DNA of 64,000 nucleotides from Steromphala cineraria (lineage: Eukaryota; Mollusca; Gastropoda; Trochida; Trochidae), in NCBI GenBank assembly GCA_916613615.1, contig OU744720.1, forward strand, positions 4,009,749-4,073,748. The letters are read 5' to 3'. Made by a program: the position numbers and the translations under genes. Position 1 is the first letter of the stretch. Every line of letters starts with the position of its first letter. A model generated the notes under the pieces. The model saw only the letters and a program-made list of their open reading frames with translations. It did no database searches and had not been told where the DNA came from. Positions 37,378 to 50,475 of the stretch are shown here, piece after piece.

Positions 37378-40300
37378 AAATGAGCGATGTAGTTACAAAT
37401 GCTTTCATAAAAGAATTTTTGAACGGTGTATTTAGTTATATTTTGTAAATCAAATGACATTATGTAACACTGAAAAAGGGTAATGCGCCAAACACAACTG
37501 TTACGGGAATGTAATTGCATCTAACGGTAGATTGAACATGAGTTGATGTTATGAATTTAGAACCTGTAGATGACTGAAATATACTCGGTATTCACGTCTT
37601 TAAAATCAAAAGCGTTCTTTTACTTAAAATGTTAACTTAATGTGAAAACCGTGATCATTGTCATTGAATTATTTGAAGCTATGAAATATTGTGATAATAT
37701 TTTACTACACTCAAGGGACATAGCTCCCTAAAAACTTCAATCAGCACAATAAGTTTCTACGGCAACAACCGTGTTCAGCGTTTGAATCACATTTTCCCTT
37801 TCATCTTCCACAAAATAACCGCTTGTTTACAATCTATACTGCCCATGCATGTTTCTGCACCACAGACTTTCATATCGTATCTGGAAATGAGATCCACGTC
37901 AAATACTGACATGTACAACAAGTGATTAAGAAACTTCAAAAAATCTAAATGAGTGGATGTAAAATTGGGTAAATATTTGATTATTGCAACCTCTTTGAAG
38001 ACTGAATGCTTGATGCAACTAAAAACAACCGAACCAATTATGTGTAATGTTAATCATTGTTGCAATCAATCTCTTTCAATGAAAATAATCCATCATAACG
38101 GAGGTTTGAAGTTTTCAACAATCAGTGGGATCTGTTATGGTTCAGTATTACATCCGGTTGTTGCTGTTGTCTGAAGGTCATCGAGTATTACATCATGTTT
38201 CTGGGGATGAATTGATAGAGGGTTATGGGGTTTGGGGATTGCCGCTAGTTATTGTGTTTACTGAAAGAAGAAAATATTTCCTACACGAAATTTTCAAATA
38301 TCCATGTATTTGGTTACAGCTATTGTGATACGATTTCTAACATTGATTTTTAACAATAGAACAAAATAACGAAACTTGGGTTGAAATGTAGGGAAATGTA
38401 AACTGTAATTGTTGGAGACAAGCCATGTTATCATTTAGGTTCATTAAATGAATTACCAAGTTGATGCAAGCTGGGACAAGCAGCTAAGAAACATGTGCAT
38501 GTCAGAGAAAATCTAACATTTCCCTAAATATGAAACGCTACATTAATTGATAATGGAAATACTTTTTTATCATAAGTTTTTAAACTCCAGAGTACCATTC
38601 GTTATATATGATCACCGCTAAACGACGATGTCATTGGTTCACTGATGACCAAGTCTTGTCTGGACTGGTTACAGCTACATGCAAATAGGTAGGCTGCATT
38701 CAGGCCTTGAGGTAACACGTTCGATTTTATGTAGCGACAATATCTTGAAACTTTTATTGCCCATAACATGGTTGATTTTAATCAGCCTGCATTTTCAGAT
38801 GGTTGATTTGGAAACAAAGACCATTTGATTCATAATGTTTTACATTTTTCTTAAGTTTTATGAGTTAGTTAACGGAATAAAGTATGCCACTGACCAAAAT
38901 GTGCCGTGTTCCTTGGTTATAGAGAGCACTAGTGAGTGATACTAATAAATTTGTCAACTATTGTATCAATATTTATTTGCATTATCCTAACTCAAAAATG
39001 ATTCCAAACATGTAGTCAGCATGACCTAGGAACCACGTAGGTAATCCGGCTTTATAAGCCCAGGAAAGTATACTTCGCCCATCATACGTTCTTGAATTAC
39101 GCCACACCAAAATACTCTGGCACTCCTGGATACAACTTTTAGAAGGCTTGGTCCATTCTATTGAGATAAGTTGTTCCAGACAAGGCTATTCATGTGGAAT
39201 GACACATTTTATCGGTTTATGCATTATAACATTCAAAATATAGAAATATTTTCATAAATGTCTGAATATGTCTGACGAAAACATGCGACTAACTAATAAA
39301 ACTTTTGCTAACAAGGTTTTTCGTGTATTATTTTAATAGGGTGCGATGAAATGATTTTAATAATATTGAAGGAGTTTGATGGTTAAACAAGCTATATATA
39401 TTACTCTCTTTCGTTAGAATTTTAACCAGTCAATGTGACTTTGTTATTGCATACATTTGATTAATACAGCATAATCTACTTTATTGATTTCCATAAGTGT
39501 TGATCTTGTCAAGATCGGTCTCATAATGTCTCTGGTAAGTATCAAATTATCAAGAACATAGATTAATGTCACAAACGTTTATGAGAACGGTCAATGCAAA
39601 ATGACACAATGTAAGCAATAACCAGATTGATTAGACTAAAGATATCCTTAATTTACATAAACGCCATCAAAATTCTCATGGCATCTCATAAAAATGACAT
39701 GACTGACGAATAAGTTGCATATAAGATATCACGAAGACATGAAGAACAATAATTATTATATACATTCATCGAGTAACCACGACATTGCAATAGAGATCAG
39801 GTAAAGCCCACTTAATATGTTCCAAAGTCTTTTTCCAGGAAACCTGACTTGAAGAAGACAATGTAAATATATCGTGTGATTTGTTGTGAACCATTATGTC
39901 GCAACTCAAATGAGTAATTAGATGATCCACCCTTGAACTTGACCGCATGTAGTTTGGTTAGTCCATAACTATTCACATCACCAATAGGCAAGTTTAAGGC
40001 ACAGCAAGCATGTACTCATTGATTGGATGAGTATCATAATGTTCATAGAGGTATTCCAATAACCGACCTGGTGCTTAACGCTCATTCCCGAGCTCTTTAT
40101 CTCTATCATGAGCAATTTGCCTACCTCTTATCATTCTACCAAGCATATTTCCCCCTTATAATACAAGCTTTACTCGTCATGTAAACGATGCAGATCATGT
40201 CGTTCCAGCTTTGCTTCTGTCTTAACTGCTAATAAAGGGTTTATGTCTCTAAGTCGTAAGCATGGCTTGTACGTTAGGGTCGCCCTCGGATGGGATCAGT

Positions 40301-42304
40301 TTGTTCTGATCCCGGTCCAGACTTGGTGCTACACTGTAGAGCCGACTGCATTGGCCTCACCTCTGGGACAACAATTCTGACTTCCTAAATCCCGTCTATT
40401 CTCGTTACGACGTGATGTAGAGGCGAGAACTTGTCACTCAGTATCGAGTCCATCTTATCTACTAACTACTGGTAATGTCTTAGAGACTTAAGCAAAGGTT
40501 TTATTGGGACATGTGGGAAGTTAGTAATGGATGGGGATGTTTCCTGGGTGTGAATGTCCAATGGAATGTATGTTTGTGCTCACATGAGAATTGAACATAC
40601 GTACGTAATAGATCATGTAACTGAGAGTGGATAAAATAAGGCATGTAAATGTATATATTGTCCTAACGTTTTTGAAAGTCCATTACTTTGCTGACGTTAT
40701 TTTATGGTTTAAAGTTAAATGTTCTAAAGCCAATAAACAATTTTGAAATATAACCGACAGACCGTTTGCGATGGAAGTTTGTTTGAGAGATGTCACCAAT
40801 ATACCTCTAAATGGTATTTTTTTGTGGTTATTAAAAATATTCAGTTTAATATCGAAATATGACAACATCAGCAATATTGTAACGCCTAAAGAGGATGCGG
40901 CAACATAATGATAGCCCAAGGCTCATTAACGCTGAGCATGAGTAAAAGAAGGCCTTATATTAGCCAGCTGCAGACGGTTAGGAAGAAAGTGTCTCGGCAA
41001 TTCAGGGCTATCCTGCCTCAACCAATAGGTCTCGCTTATGATGTTCATTATCGTCCACTTCAGAACATTCCGCCTCCCTCGGCTCCGACTCTTTCAATAA
41101 AGGTCATTTCTTAGAGGCCCACACTAACAAGCAAACTAACACTTCGTTTGCCTTTAATTTAATACCGATTTTATGACAAGAAATACAAGTTGATATTCTT
41201 TGCCGAATGTGCGATGAATATCTATGATGTGTAAGAATATTAAATATTCGATATGTTATGTAAATTGAAGAGGGCTTTGATACTCTGTAGTATATGATCA
41301 GTTTTATTATGGATGAGTCCTTCGTCGATATATCATTTGCCTTTGCTATTGAATTTACTTTGCTACAATTATCCTTATTTTGACCTCATGAATAACACAA
41401 TGTCACTGTACATAAAACCTCCCGGTTCTTGATTCAAGTGAGACGCTGAGATTTGAAGAATAGTTTGCTTTGATTAATGGTAAGCTTGCCTATCAATTGA
41501 ATAGAGTTGCATTTCCCTCGAGGTTTGTTGTAGATTCAAGTAACCCTGATGAATGAGAGCAAATAATGCAATCGTTAAGAGTAAACGCTATTGAAAAGAA
41601 TAAGCTTGTCGACGGCTTGAGATGCCCCAACATGCATATTTACATTCAATAACCAACTTAATATCTTAATTTAGGAGATCTAAAAGCTGATTGACGCTTC
41701 ACAGTCAAAAGTTCATACCACGAGGTCTAACCCATTTAATCGAGTAATAAAAGTTCGGGGAAATGGGAAGTACGTGTTATTTACTCCAATGCATGTGGAA
41801 GCAGATACGCAGTATATTTCATGCGTAAATTTGTGTTCGGGTTCTAAAATAAATAAGCTTTAGTATTAGTATCTTAAATTATGTGCTACGCTAAAAGTTA
41901 TATTGCACATCAACTAGAAGGTTTGTCTAAATGACCAAAGGGCATCTTTGTTCAGAAAGGTAGCTTTGGTAACGGTAACTTTGCTGTTTAGTGTTACATA
42001 TATTGAATATTCATAATATAAGTTATTGGAAGTCCTGTTTTGAAAATATATTATATCAGCATGGAGAGTGCCCTGTGCTTTGCCAAGGTAATTTGATTTT
42101 TTATCTGAAAAGATTAAAACAATTAGTAGACATATTTTTAATAAAATAAGTGATTGATAACTAAAGTTTGAGTTAAACCTAGTGGTTGTAACCTTATTAC
42201 CACAACATTAATGTAAAACAATGCACACGCTGACCATACGAGGACAAGTGATCCCAACACCATCAATGGATAACGACTCTTTCTGCTGAAAGTTTGCAAT
42301 ACTT
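37378..42304. other. non-coding, possible GPCR 5' intron
   Basis: AT-rich sequence with a GC-richer patch at about 40.25-40.47 kb containing a small hairpin (GGGATCAG/CTGATCCC). A 68-codon open frame at 40908-41114 is also GC-richer than its surroundings. Neither is recognisable. Confidence 0.45.
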
Positions 42305-42644
42305 AGAGGGACAGTAGCACGATGTTTTCACTGACAGTTGTATGCTAATGCTAATGTATTATTTTAATAGTGTAAAAAATATCATTACACAAACCAATCA
42401 TCTATAGTCAGAGAACAAATAATAAAGATTCACATAAAGTCCATTAGCGGCCATTTTTGTGTGAAAACCTTAATTCATTTTGTATTAGAAAAAGAAATCG
42501 CATGGCTGAAGTTGACACTAAATATTTCATTTATTACTGCTTCTATAGTTTGGATACATTTTCTTTCAATTGAAACCATATATTTTAATTTACCTGACAT
42601 CACCTCATATTCCCCCATAATAAACTTGATACTGCCCCTTTAAA
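42305..42644 (+). mobile_element. MITE, GGGGCAGTAGCACG family, copy 5
   Basis: Left end AGAGGGACAGTAGCACGATG, right end GATACTGCCCCTTTAAA, both diverged. The interior keeps GCGGCCATTTTTGTGTG and CACCTCATATTCCCCC. It has the same orientation as all other copies. Confidence 0.88.
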
Positions 42645-44930
42645 GTCACACATCGGCTAATCAATACTGATGGATAAAAAGTAGAACCATAGAATGTTTT
42701 TTACTGATCATTAGAAACTTACCCAACCTTACTTAACTTTTAATGTAAACACAATTTTGTATTCAACATAAGTTTATCTATCACAACGGTATGTTTATAA
42801 GTAGCTGTTTCACCAACTAGTGAAAGTAAGGTATACATATATATACAAATAGGTCCTATGTTCATTTTTATTAATGTTTTCGTCAAAATATTACGACATT
42901 AATGTAAAAGATATTTTTTCGAATTAACAATACAGTAAAAGTATCGAATAACATTGGTCGGATATTAAAGAGCCATAAGTCAAATAAGTTTAGAATGATG
43001 TGAAAATGAAAGCAGTTTACTCATTGATACATGTTATAATAATCTAATTATTTATTGAATAATTGGCTAACCTATATATGTCTATCGGGTTCTAAAATAG
43101 GCGCATATCAAAATGATAATGCTCTTTCAAAGAAGATCAAAGGAAGTATTTTATGAATATTACAGCGCTTTAGTGTCCAGAGTGTTTAATAACATCATTC
43201 CAGGTTGGAAAGTAAACGCCTTTTATCAATACTTCTCCTCGTGATATTCCCAAAAACTCGAAATTGAGGATATAAACAGAAATCAAATGGTTGACAATGA
43301 CTCCCATTTTGGGATTTAATAGGATTTGTAAAAGCATTTTCAAAATACATCACCTCGTCAGATAAAATCCCATGGATTTTGTGGGTTTTAAGCTTCCGAA
43401 TGGCTTCATACAATGACAGGAGACAAACCACCAGTGCGGGTTTGTGTGCTCGCTAAGAGGAGAACATAAGCTTCTTGCCGTCAATCTATTGTTGATCTCG
43501 CCGCAATTGCTTTGAACATCTGTGTCATGAAGCTGGAGGGTAACTTGCTGCCTGCTTAATGTTCCAAGCCGAGGTAGAGGTCAAGATTAGTATTTTTAAA
43601 GACAGTATCTTGTTTTTTTCTTATTTTGAAAACTTGGGGTTTGCTTTGGTTTTGCTTGTTTTTGTCATCTTTCTAATCAAGAATCAGCGTATTTGAATGA
43701 GTATTAAAACTGTATATTGATTCTTCTAATAATCGATTTCAAGTAACAGTTGAATCATGATCGCTTCTTTTGTTAGATTTTTTTATACTAGTCTGAATCC
43801 ATACTTTTGTAGTCAGGAAGTTGTTTTATTGAAAGGATAATTAGGAAAATAACTACTCATTAAGGAAATATGTTTATGAGGTATACGATTCTCCACTGTC
43901 ATTGTTCTTATTAGCTTTTTACATAACTGACCTTTGGATCTGAGGTTTATGGCTTCTTGGTACGTCTGTCTTCTATCCTGTTTTGCAGCTTTTGTAATAG
44001 TTAATGTTAAATCTCAAAATTCATATTTCTGAATATATTTTAACAAATCTTACGTTTTCATACTGTGTCCTGGGGATAAGCTTGTGTTTTTGTGAAAATA
44101 TACTCCCTTTCTTATATTAAAAAACCATTTTATAACTGATCTAAATTATATACGCATTAAATAGAGGTAAATGCTTTGCGCATCAAAGTTTGTTAATGAA
44201 ATTATCTCAACAATGACCATAATAGTCTGTTATCATTGATTTGTTTAAGGAAGGACATTCAGTACATTTGATTGAAGTATTCAAAGAAAGCACAAAGAAA
44301 TGAACAAGTGTTCAGAAACCCCCCCAAAAAACAACCAGTAGGCTTTTTAAATGGAACAATGAAACTTTTCACATATCAATTTGGGAAATTGTATCAGACA
44401 AATAAGAACACATTATTTCAACCGTAAAAAATCAATTAAACATATTACACTCAGGGACAAAAGAAACGAAACCATATGGAATGCATATGAAACACACGCC
44501 TCTAAAAAAATGCAGTTTAAAAATCTCCTTAACTAGACTAGAAAGGATAGTAGAAATGGTCCTTCTGCTGGTTTGTAAACGAACTTACAGACTTAATGCA
44601 TCAACAATTCATTCAATCATAAAACATCATTAATAACATCTTTACTTTTTCAAATTCATAAATTTAATAACTTCTTTTTCCAATTCCAAAGATTACGACA
44701 TTCATTACAGTATTAGAATTAGATGTTTGAAATTGTAAGTACTTCTTCACAAGTGATTTGCCTATCCCAAGGGTTGATTTACAAAATGATTTTATTGTAC
44801 TCTTTAAAAAGTCGGTATCGTTTCTTTTGCCCCTTGGTGTAATTGCGCTTCTAATGTGACACTGTGAACACATATGATGCCAATTGACTATGCTTAACTT
44901 ACTGCCAATACTGATCGATGTATTTGTTCC
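42645..44930. other. non-coding upstream of the GPCR coding exons
   Basis: AT-rich sequence with no supported gene or repeat. It ends in the splice acceptor that precedes the GPCR start codon. Confidence 0.5.
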
Positions 44931-44939
44931 CTAATCCAG
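44931..44939 (+). promoter_or_regulatory. splice acceptor before the GPCR start codon
   Basis: The sequence CTAATCCAG is followed by GCTGAGG and 18 bases later by the ATG at 44958. It includes a branch-point-like CTAAT. It suggests that the 5' UTR begins in another exon upstream. Confidence 0.5.
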
Positions 44940-44957
44940 GCTGAGGTTGAGCTCACG

Positions 44958-46752
44958 ATGACCTTGACTGACTCCACAAGCACCTATGGCGCCTTCTCCT
45001 TCCCGACCACCCCCTCCGACCTCAACTACACCTTCTTCGGCAACGTTACAAACAGCACGGAGACGGTTACAGAGGAGTATCAGCCAAGCGTCCATGACAT
45101 CAAGTACAATTTCACCATCAGAATAGTAGTGTTGTTTGTTCAGATCATCATCGGGACCCTGGGCGGAATCCTTGTCATGCTGTGGATGTATCACAACCGT
45201 CGACAGAGATCTCGGGTGAACGCTCTCATCCTAAACCTATGTGTCAGTGACCTCTTTGTTATATTTTGCGCCCTTCTACCACAGCTGATATGGGAATTCG
45301 TCGAGAGGGAATGGGTGGCAGGCCAATTCCTCTGCAAAGTCGTCAAGTTCATGATGAGTTTTTCCCTTTTTGCCTCTGCCAATATGTTGGTGATCATAGC
45401 GCTGGACAGACACCAAGCTATCAGGGCTCCGCTCCGGGAACCGTTTGCGGTGGGTACTTCATTACCATTGACAATTAGGGTTTGAAGAAGAGAATAAATA
45501 TGAAATGACATAATATAAAGTTAATGCTCTTGGAAAGCAGTATCTTGTATACACTCAACAGCAAAAGAAACGTTAAGTCATGAATAAATCTATGATTTGT
45601 TAATATGAGCATACAATTTACTCATCATGATAATGTCTATTTAGCTTCTATACTCCTTTGAACACAACAGGGGGGCAAATATGGCTTTTGATTTTTTTCA
45701 GGAGAACGTTTTTGATTTAAGTTATTTAAGATGTTTCACGATTTGTGAATAGCTAAAGTTGAATTTTGAAGTTGACACTAAGTGTAACTTGTATCTTCCA
45801 CAAGTGGATTAAACTATCGTTTAGGTGCTGACGTTTCTTTTTCTGTTGTGTGTATGCAAGGAGTGACGTTTTGTTAGTTTGAGATTCCAAATATACTTCA
45901 TCAAGTTGAGCAAACATCATAAAACTCATACCGTTGAACTTCCTCATTATAGTTTTAGGGTGATTTTATATCATATAAGAAAATTAATTAAGGTTATATG
46001 AAACGTGGTTAGGTGGTCCGTTTTTTCTGATTGTGAGTATATTGTTACAGGTTTGGATCATGGCTGGATGCGGCTGGTTGATCGCAGCAGTCTTATCGGT
46101 TCCGATGCTCTTCGTCTTCCATGTCCGATACAGTGAGAAGGAGCAGATTCTCAAATGCGAGAACACATTTCGAGGAAAGCACCCAGCACACAGACAAGCC
46201 TTCCTTACATATGCTGCAATAGTCAACTTCTTCCTTCCTCTAATAATCCTCATCGTTTGCTATGTACGCATATTTACTAAAATCGCTCAGAAAGCCAGAG
46301 AAAATAAAACGTGCAGACGGCAAAGTTTTAAACCAGGCAAAATCCATTTAACAAGCACAGGAAACACATCACTTCCCAAGGCCAAGATCAAAACCTTGAA
46401 GATGACGGTCGTTATCGTGGCGGCCTACATCATCTGTGGTCTGCCGTACTTTTTAGCAGAGATGATAATGTCCTATGGAGACTTCAAAATACTCGATGGA
46501 AATGTCTATGCTATTCTTGGCGGGATAGCTGCGGCCAATTCCTGTGCAGACCCATTTGTGTTTCTTCTCTTCAACGCCAACTGGCAATGTATCAGAGGCC
46601 TGAAATTGTGTCCAATGCAGACAGAAGCAACCAAGAGAAGTTTCATGTACTCGACGGCGAGCACGAGATCAGAGTATTCAACCGGATACGCTAGAGGTGC
46701 GCCAATCACCGCCTCGGATACCTATGAAATGTCAACAGTTAGGATCCACTAA
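44958..46752 (+). CDS. class A neuropeptide GPCR, GnRH/AKH/corazonin/vasopressin-like (two coding exons)
   Basis: Join 44958-45449 to 46051-46752: 397 aa. The intron (45450-46050, GCG|GTGGGT to TTACAG|GTT) is phase 0, just before TM4. It is a plasma-membrane peptide-hormone receptor. Visible parts: an N-terminus of about 52 residues with sequons at N23, N29, N32 and N51; TM1 about 54-78; TM2 with LNLCVSDL (D98); the WVAGQFLCK segment with C126; TM3 ending in DRH (150-152); TM4 with W173; ECL2 Cys C200; TM5 with P227; TM6 with CGLP (293-296); TM7 with DPFVF (331-335); and a Ser/Thr/Tyr-rich tail. The W-x-AG-x3-CK block before TM3 and the Asp in TM7 point to the GnRH/AKH/corazonin/vasopressin group. 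The ligand cannot be read. Three usual key residues differ: GG for GN in TM1, G for the TM6 toggle Trp, and F for the TM7 Tyr. Reading through the intron would stop after 175 residues. Confidence 0.92.
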
Positions 46753-48606
46753 GAGCTTTTATTTGAGAAAATATCATGAGCTGAAGTAGGCTATTTCTGG
46801 TAATCTTGAATGAACAGTAAGATATTTACATAAATACTTCTCACATAGTTATATTCTCGTCTATTCAGGAAGTCGACGATGTCTGTTCATATTTCAACCA
46901 AAACTGAACACTGTAGGTTGCATCGAGTAATTTAAGTTAAAGAACAAATGTATTACAAATATTTGATATCCTCAACCACTGACATGATTCCATGAACTCG
47001 AATAAGGCTGTGGGATATTGATGTACGCTTAAAATACCAGTCAATGGGATCCTTTGTCAAATGATATTAAATGGTCTAGTCATGCTTTGTGAACATTGAA
47101 CAACGACCTGCAACAATGACAATGGAAATGTCTAAACATCAATGGACCATTATGATGGACTGATGCTACATTCATTTGATGAAGTGAACATTCCCTCCAC
47201 CTTGCTGATTTATATATAACTTTAGATTGTTGCAATACGGTTCGCGTCCCTGACAATATTCTATCATATGCCATTCACTAATTCACTTTGTTCGATATCC
47301 CCTTGACGTGCTGCACACGTGAGGAACAGCTTGTGGTTTAATTTCCTGCGCCCAGACAAGAATCCCTGTTTCAGACTGTCATTTTCTTAACTCTGTCGTC
47401 AAAAGAATAACAGTTTTCAATTATGTAACACAAGATGATTACATCCACGTCTGCGGTGACAGAGCCGTATGTCATTCTCGATCTGAGAATTTTCCAGATA
47501 GTTTTTCTAACTATGAATATTATGTTCGAATATCAAGCGAAAATAATAGGAAAAGATTCGTGACAATTCAACGATTTTTATTTAATTACTTTTTTAGAAA
47601 ATGAAACGGTAGGAATTGCCAAAGAAAGTTCCTTCATTTGCTGATAGTTTTCAAATCACGCGGGGACGTCTCTGCTCATATCGATTTATCAGTAGTTATG
47701 AAAACTATTTTAATTTCGTTCACTCATTTACCGTCGTCTTTTCTGATGTTTATATTTAAACAGGTATAGGTGAAACTTTTCACATGTAAATGTTCCGATT
47801 CAACGTTTTTGGACTCATGTAAAGGAAGTTTGGATTTTGCCTTTAAGATTGGAGGTCCAATTACAACATAAAAGTCTTGTCGCTGCTTTCTGCAGGTTTT
47901 TATTAACAGATTGATGTACGTGCTCAAGTAGTTACATTGTTTGTATTTAGTGCCAAACGAAACAAACATTGCCTGAGGTTATATTCTTGAAAATGATCTT
48001 TAGAAATATTCTTAAATTCAGATATGAAAATGATCGTTGAAAATATTCTTAAATTCTTTTTTTTTTCTCAGAAATGTTAATGTTTGCAAATTTAATCGAT
48101 ATCAACAATAAGTTACGAATGAGTTTTTGAAATATCTTGTTATTTGATATACAATAAGGACGTGTTTTTGGTAGCAATATAATTTTTTATCTATAATAAA
48201 TAATGAAAACCTACAGCGCTTGCTCTCATTATTCCCGTCGAGTCCAATAGACCTACCAAAGATATGTCATGTTGTTAACAGCATTGAATAGTTGTTTGAT
48301 GTTCCTTGATAATGTCGTATTGTTGAATCATTGCTCATTATTGTTTTGTATATTTTCGATGTTTGTTGAAATAAAGTGATGTTGCTTCATCTTCTCGTTA
48401 TCTTATGAACAATAGTTGAATAAAGAAGAATTGTATTTAGAGGTCACGAGAAAGACATAGGCGCTTTCAAACATGATATTGATCTTGTATGACACAAGTA
48501 CGAAGATATTGTTCACCTGCAGTTGATGACACTCGAGCAAACTTTTGTAACGTTCGACAACGCTGTTACATGTACAATCGCAACAGACCAAGACTATGAA
48601 AATGGC
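46753..48606. other. GPCR 3' flank, probable 3' UTR in part
   Basis: AT-rich sequence after the GPCR stop codon. It has no other gene. Part of it is likely 3' UTR, up to a candidate polyadenylation signal at 48370. Confidence 0.45.
48370..48375 (+). terminator. candidate polyadenylation signal of the GPCR
   Basis: AATAAA followed by a GT-rich stretch (GTGATGTTGCTTC), about 1.6 kb after the stop codon. It is one plausible site only. The hexamer is common by chance in AT-rich DNA. Confidence 0.25.
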
Positions 48607-48729
48607 CAGGGTCCCCTTTCACAAAGCCCTAAGGTGATCGTAAGTCCTTAAGGTAGCCTTACTGTAATGTTAAAGGATGGGAGTTAAGGTTAACCTTAGC
48701 TAAGGTTGATTTGTGAAAGGATACCCTGA
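48607..48729. mobile_element. small MITE with CCTTTCACAAA ends
   Basis: Inverted ends CAGGGTCCCCTTTCACAAA and TTTGTGAAAGGATACCCTG flank a short interior. The interior is rich in CTTAAGG, TTAAGGTTAACC and CTTAGCTAAGG, which can pair further inward. The whole is about 120 bases. It has no coding capacity. Confidence 0.85.
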
Positions 48730-50384
48730 GCTACATAAAACAAAACTTCAATATGTAAAACATTTTGAAACCCCAACATTTAGTTACAGTTGTAAAAACA
48801 GACGACACCATTTTCCTGGTAAAACATGAATCTTAACGTAATTGTGATGATATAATTACTCTTGATTTCATTTGACGCACATGGTCAATAACGAACAGCT
48901 CAGTGGTCCGATCCCCTATGATATAAAATCGAATATTTGTAAAATTCTAATGTTGATATTCTATGATAATATTATCATAACTGTCTTCTCTGAGATATTA
49001 AACCAAGATAACCATATAGAATAATTAATTAAGGAGATATCGTGAGGGTCTATCAGTTCTAGAAAGACCTCAAATGGTGTCATTCTGGTTCAGAATACGA
49101 TACGGTCCTAGACAAAGGGGTATCGTCACCAGAGATTAAACATATGATAGTTTATGTTTATGCAAATCATTTGACAACTTCATATATATTACATACAACA
49201 CATTAAAGGTAGAACTATGAAATTATTGCATAATAAAACTCAGTGAATATCATTAATTTTGATTTGAACCTTGCGACAAAACTCAACGTATTACAGCCAC
49301 GATAATGCAATATTCACATCTGATGACGTCATTCCGTTATATAAAGCACCGTGCCGAAACCTTTGTAGGAATACCAATTAGAAATAAGGTCTATCTGTAA
49401 TAGAATTGCCTCACATGAGCTTAACTTAACTTGACATTGTTAAATAAAATCGGTTCAACGTCTAATTATACTGATTAATAAAACAAATTCAAGAGGTTCT
49501 ATATTGAAGTGAGAAATAGTATTTGAAATCATGTAACAATGCAATGATCGTATATGTTCGCCAGGCCTATAAGAGGGGTTGGTATTTTCCAACTTTGAAT
49601 TTTGCAGAATTTTATTTACTATTCAATGTTCCCTCACTTATCAGCATTGCCCACGGTCAAACTGCCTTCTCTGACCTATCTACCTACCTTATCATCGTGC
49701 AACAAGACATTGTCTTAGTACCTCAATCTCTAACCAATATAGCAATAGTACACTGGTTAGAACGTGTGTAGTGTTATTCATCTTCATATTGTTTTCATTT
49801 GCTTCTTTCTGATTTAAGTGGATTCATGTTTGTGAATGTAAGCATGGATGGATGGGTAAATGGCTTATTTTACACGATTGAGGGTTGTATATCATTCCGA
49901 CTGATCTTTTCAACTTGCAAATCTCAGATGGTGAAAACAGAGACAAATTCCAGTATAGCAACCTTGGACAATATGACTTGTAGACATGATTTTGCATTCT
50001 CCGGCCATAGAGGCTACTCACGTAAACGAGCGAAGCAGGTTTATCTAAATTACTGAATGCTGATTGATTACAATCGAGGTCATCAATTTCATTTTTTCAT
50101 TTCATAAATGCAAGAGTTAAATAAATCAAGCCGTTTTTTTATACTAGACCAAACTATTTTGAAATGAAGACACTATTTAACAGCAAAAAGATAGGTACTT
50201 TAAGAAAAGTATCCCTGTTTTGTAATATCATTATTAATACCTTTAAAAATTGTCGTTACTAGTAATTACTAGAAAAAAATTCTTTCAACCAGATACCTAC
50301 TGTTTGGCTTATTTATACCATGTACTGTAATAATAGTGTTATTCGCATTTTGTAGATAAATATTGTAATTCAATTCGTTTGTAT
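48730..50384. other. intergenic, no supported gene
   Basis: Intergenic between the convergent GPCR and STRA6-like genes. Open frames at 49523-49771 and 49799-50056 have no recognisable domain. They may belong to the decayed 3' part of a retroelement whose tail is at 50.4 kb. Confidence 0.4.
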
Positions 50385-50475
50385 GTGAACGTATGTAACA
50401 TAATCTGTATCATCATATGCCGCTGCCTGCGGCCTGATTTGTAATAAAGTTCAGTTCAGTTCAATACAATCGGTT
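50385..50475 (+). mobile_element. possible 3' tail of a non-LTR retrotransposon
   Basis: GCCGCTGCCTGCGGCC can form a hairpin. It is followed by TTTGTAATAAAG and then a short tandem tail (TTCAGTTCAGTTCAATAC). A stem, a polyadenylation-like hexamer and a short-repeat tail is the usual 3' end of some LINE families. No reverse transcriptase was found upstream, so a 5'-truncated copy is inferred. Confidence 0.35.

Noticed and set aside
40908..41114. 68-codon GC-richer ORF in the presumed GPCR 5' intron
   Set aside because: Not recognised. An internal GT-type donor context is possible, but no partner exon or domain could be found.
46506..46709. Minus-strand ORF opposite the GPCR's second exon
   Set aside because: It is an antisense shadow of the well-supported receptor coding sequence.
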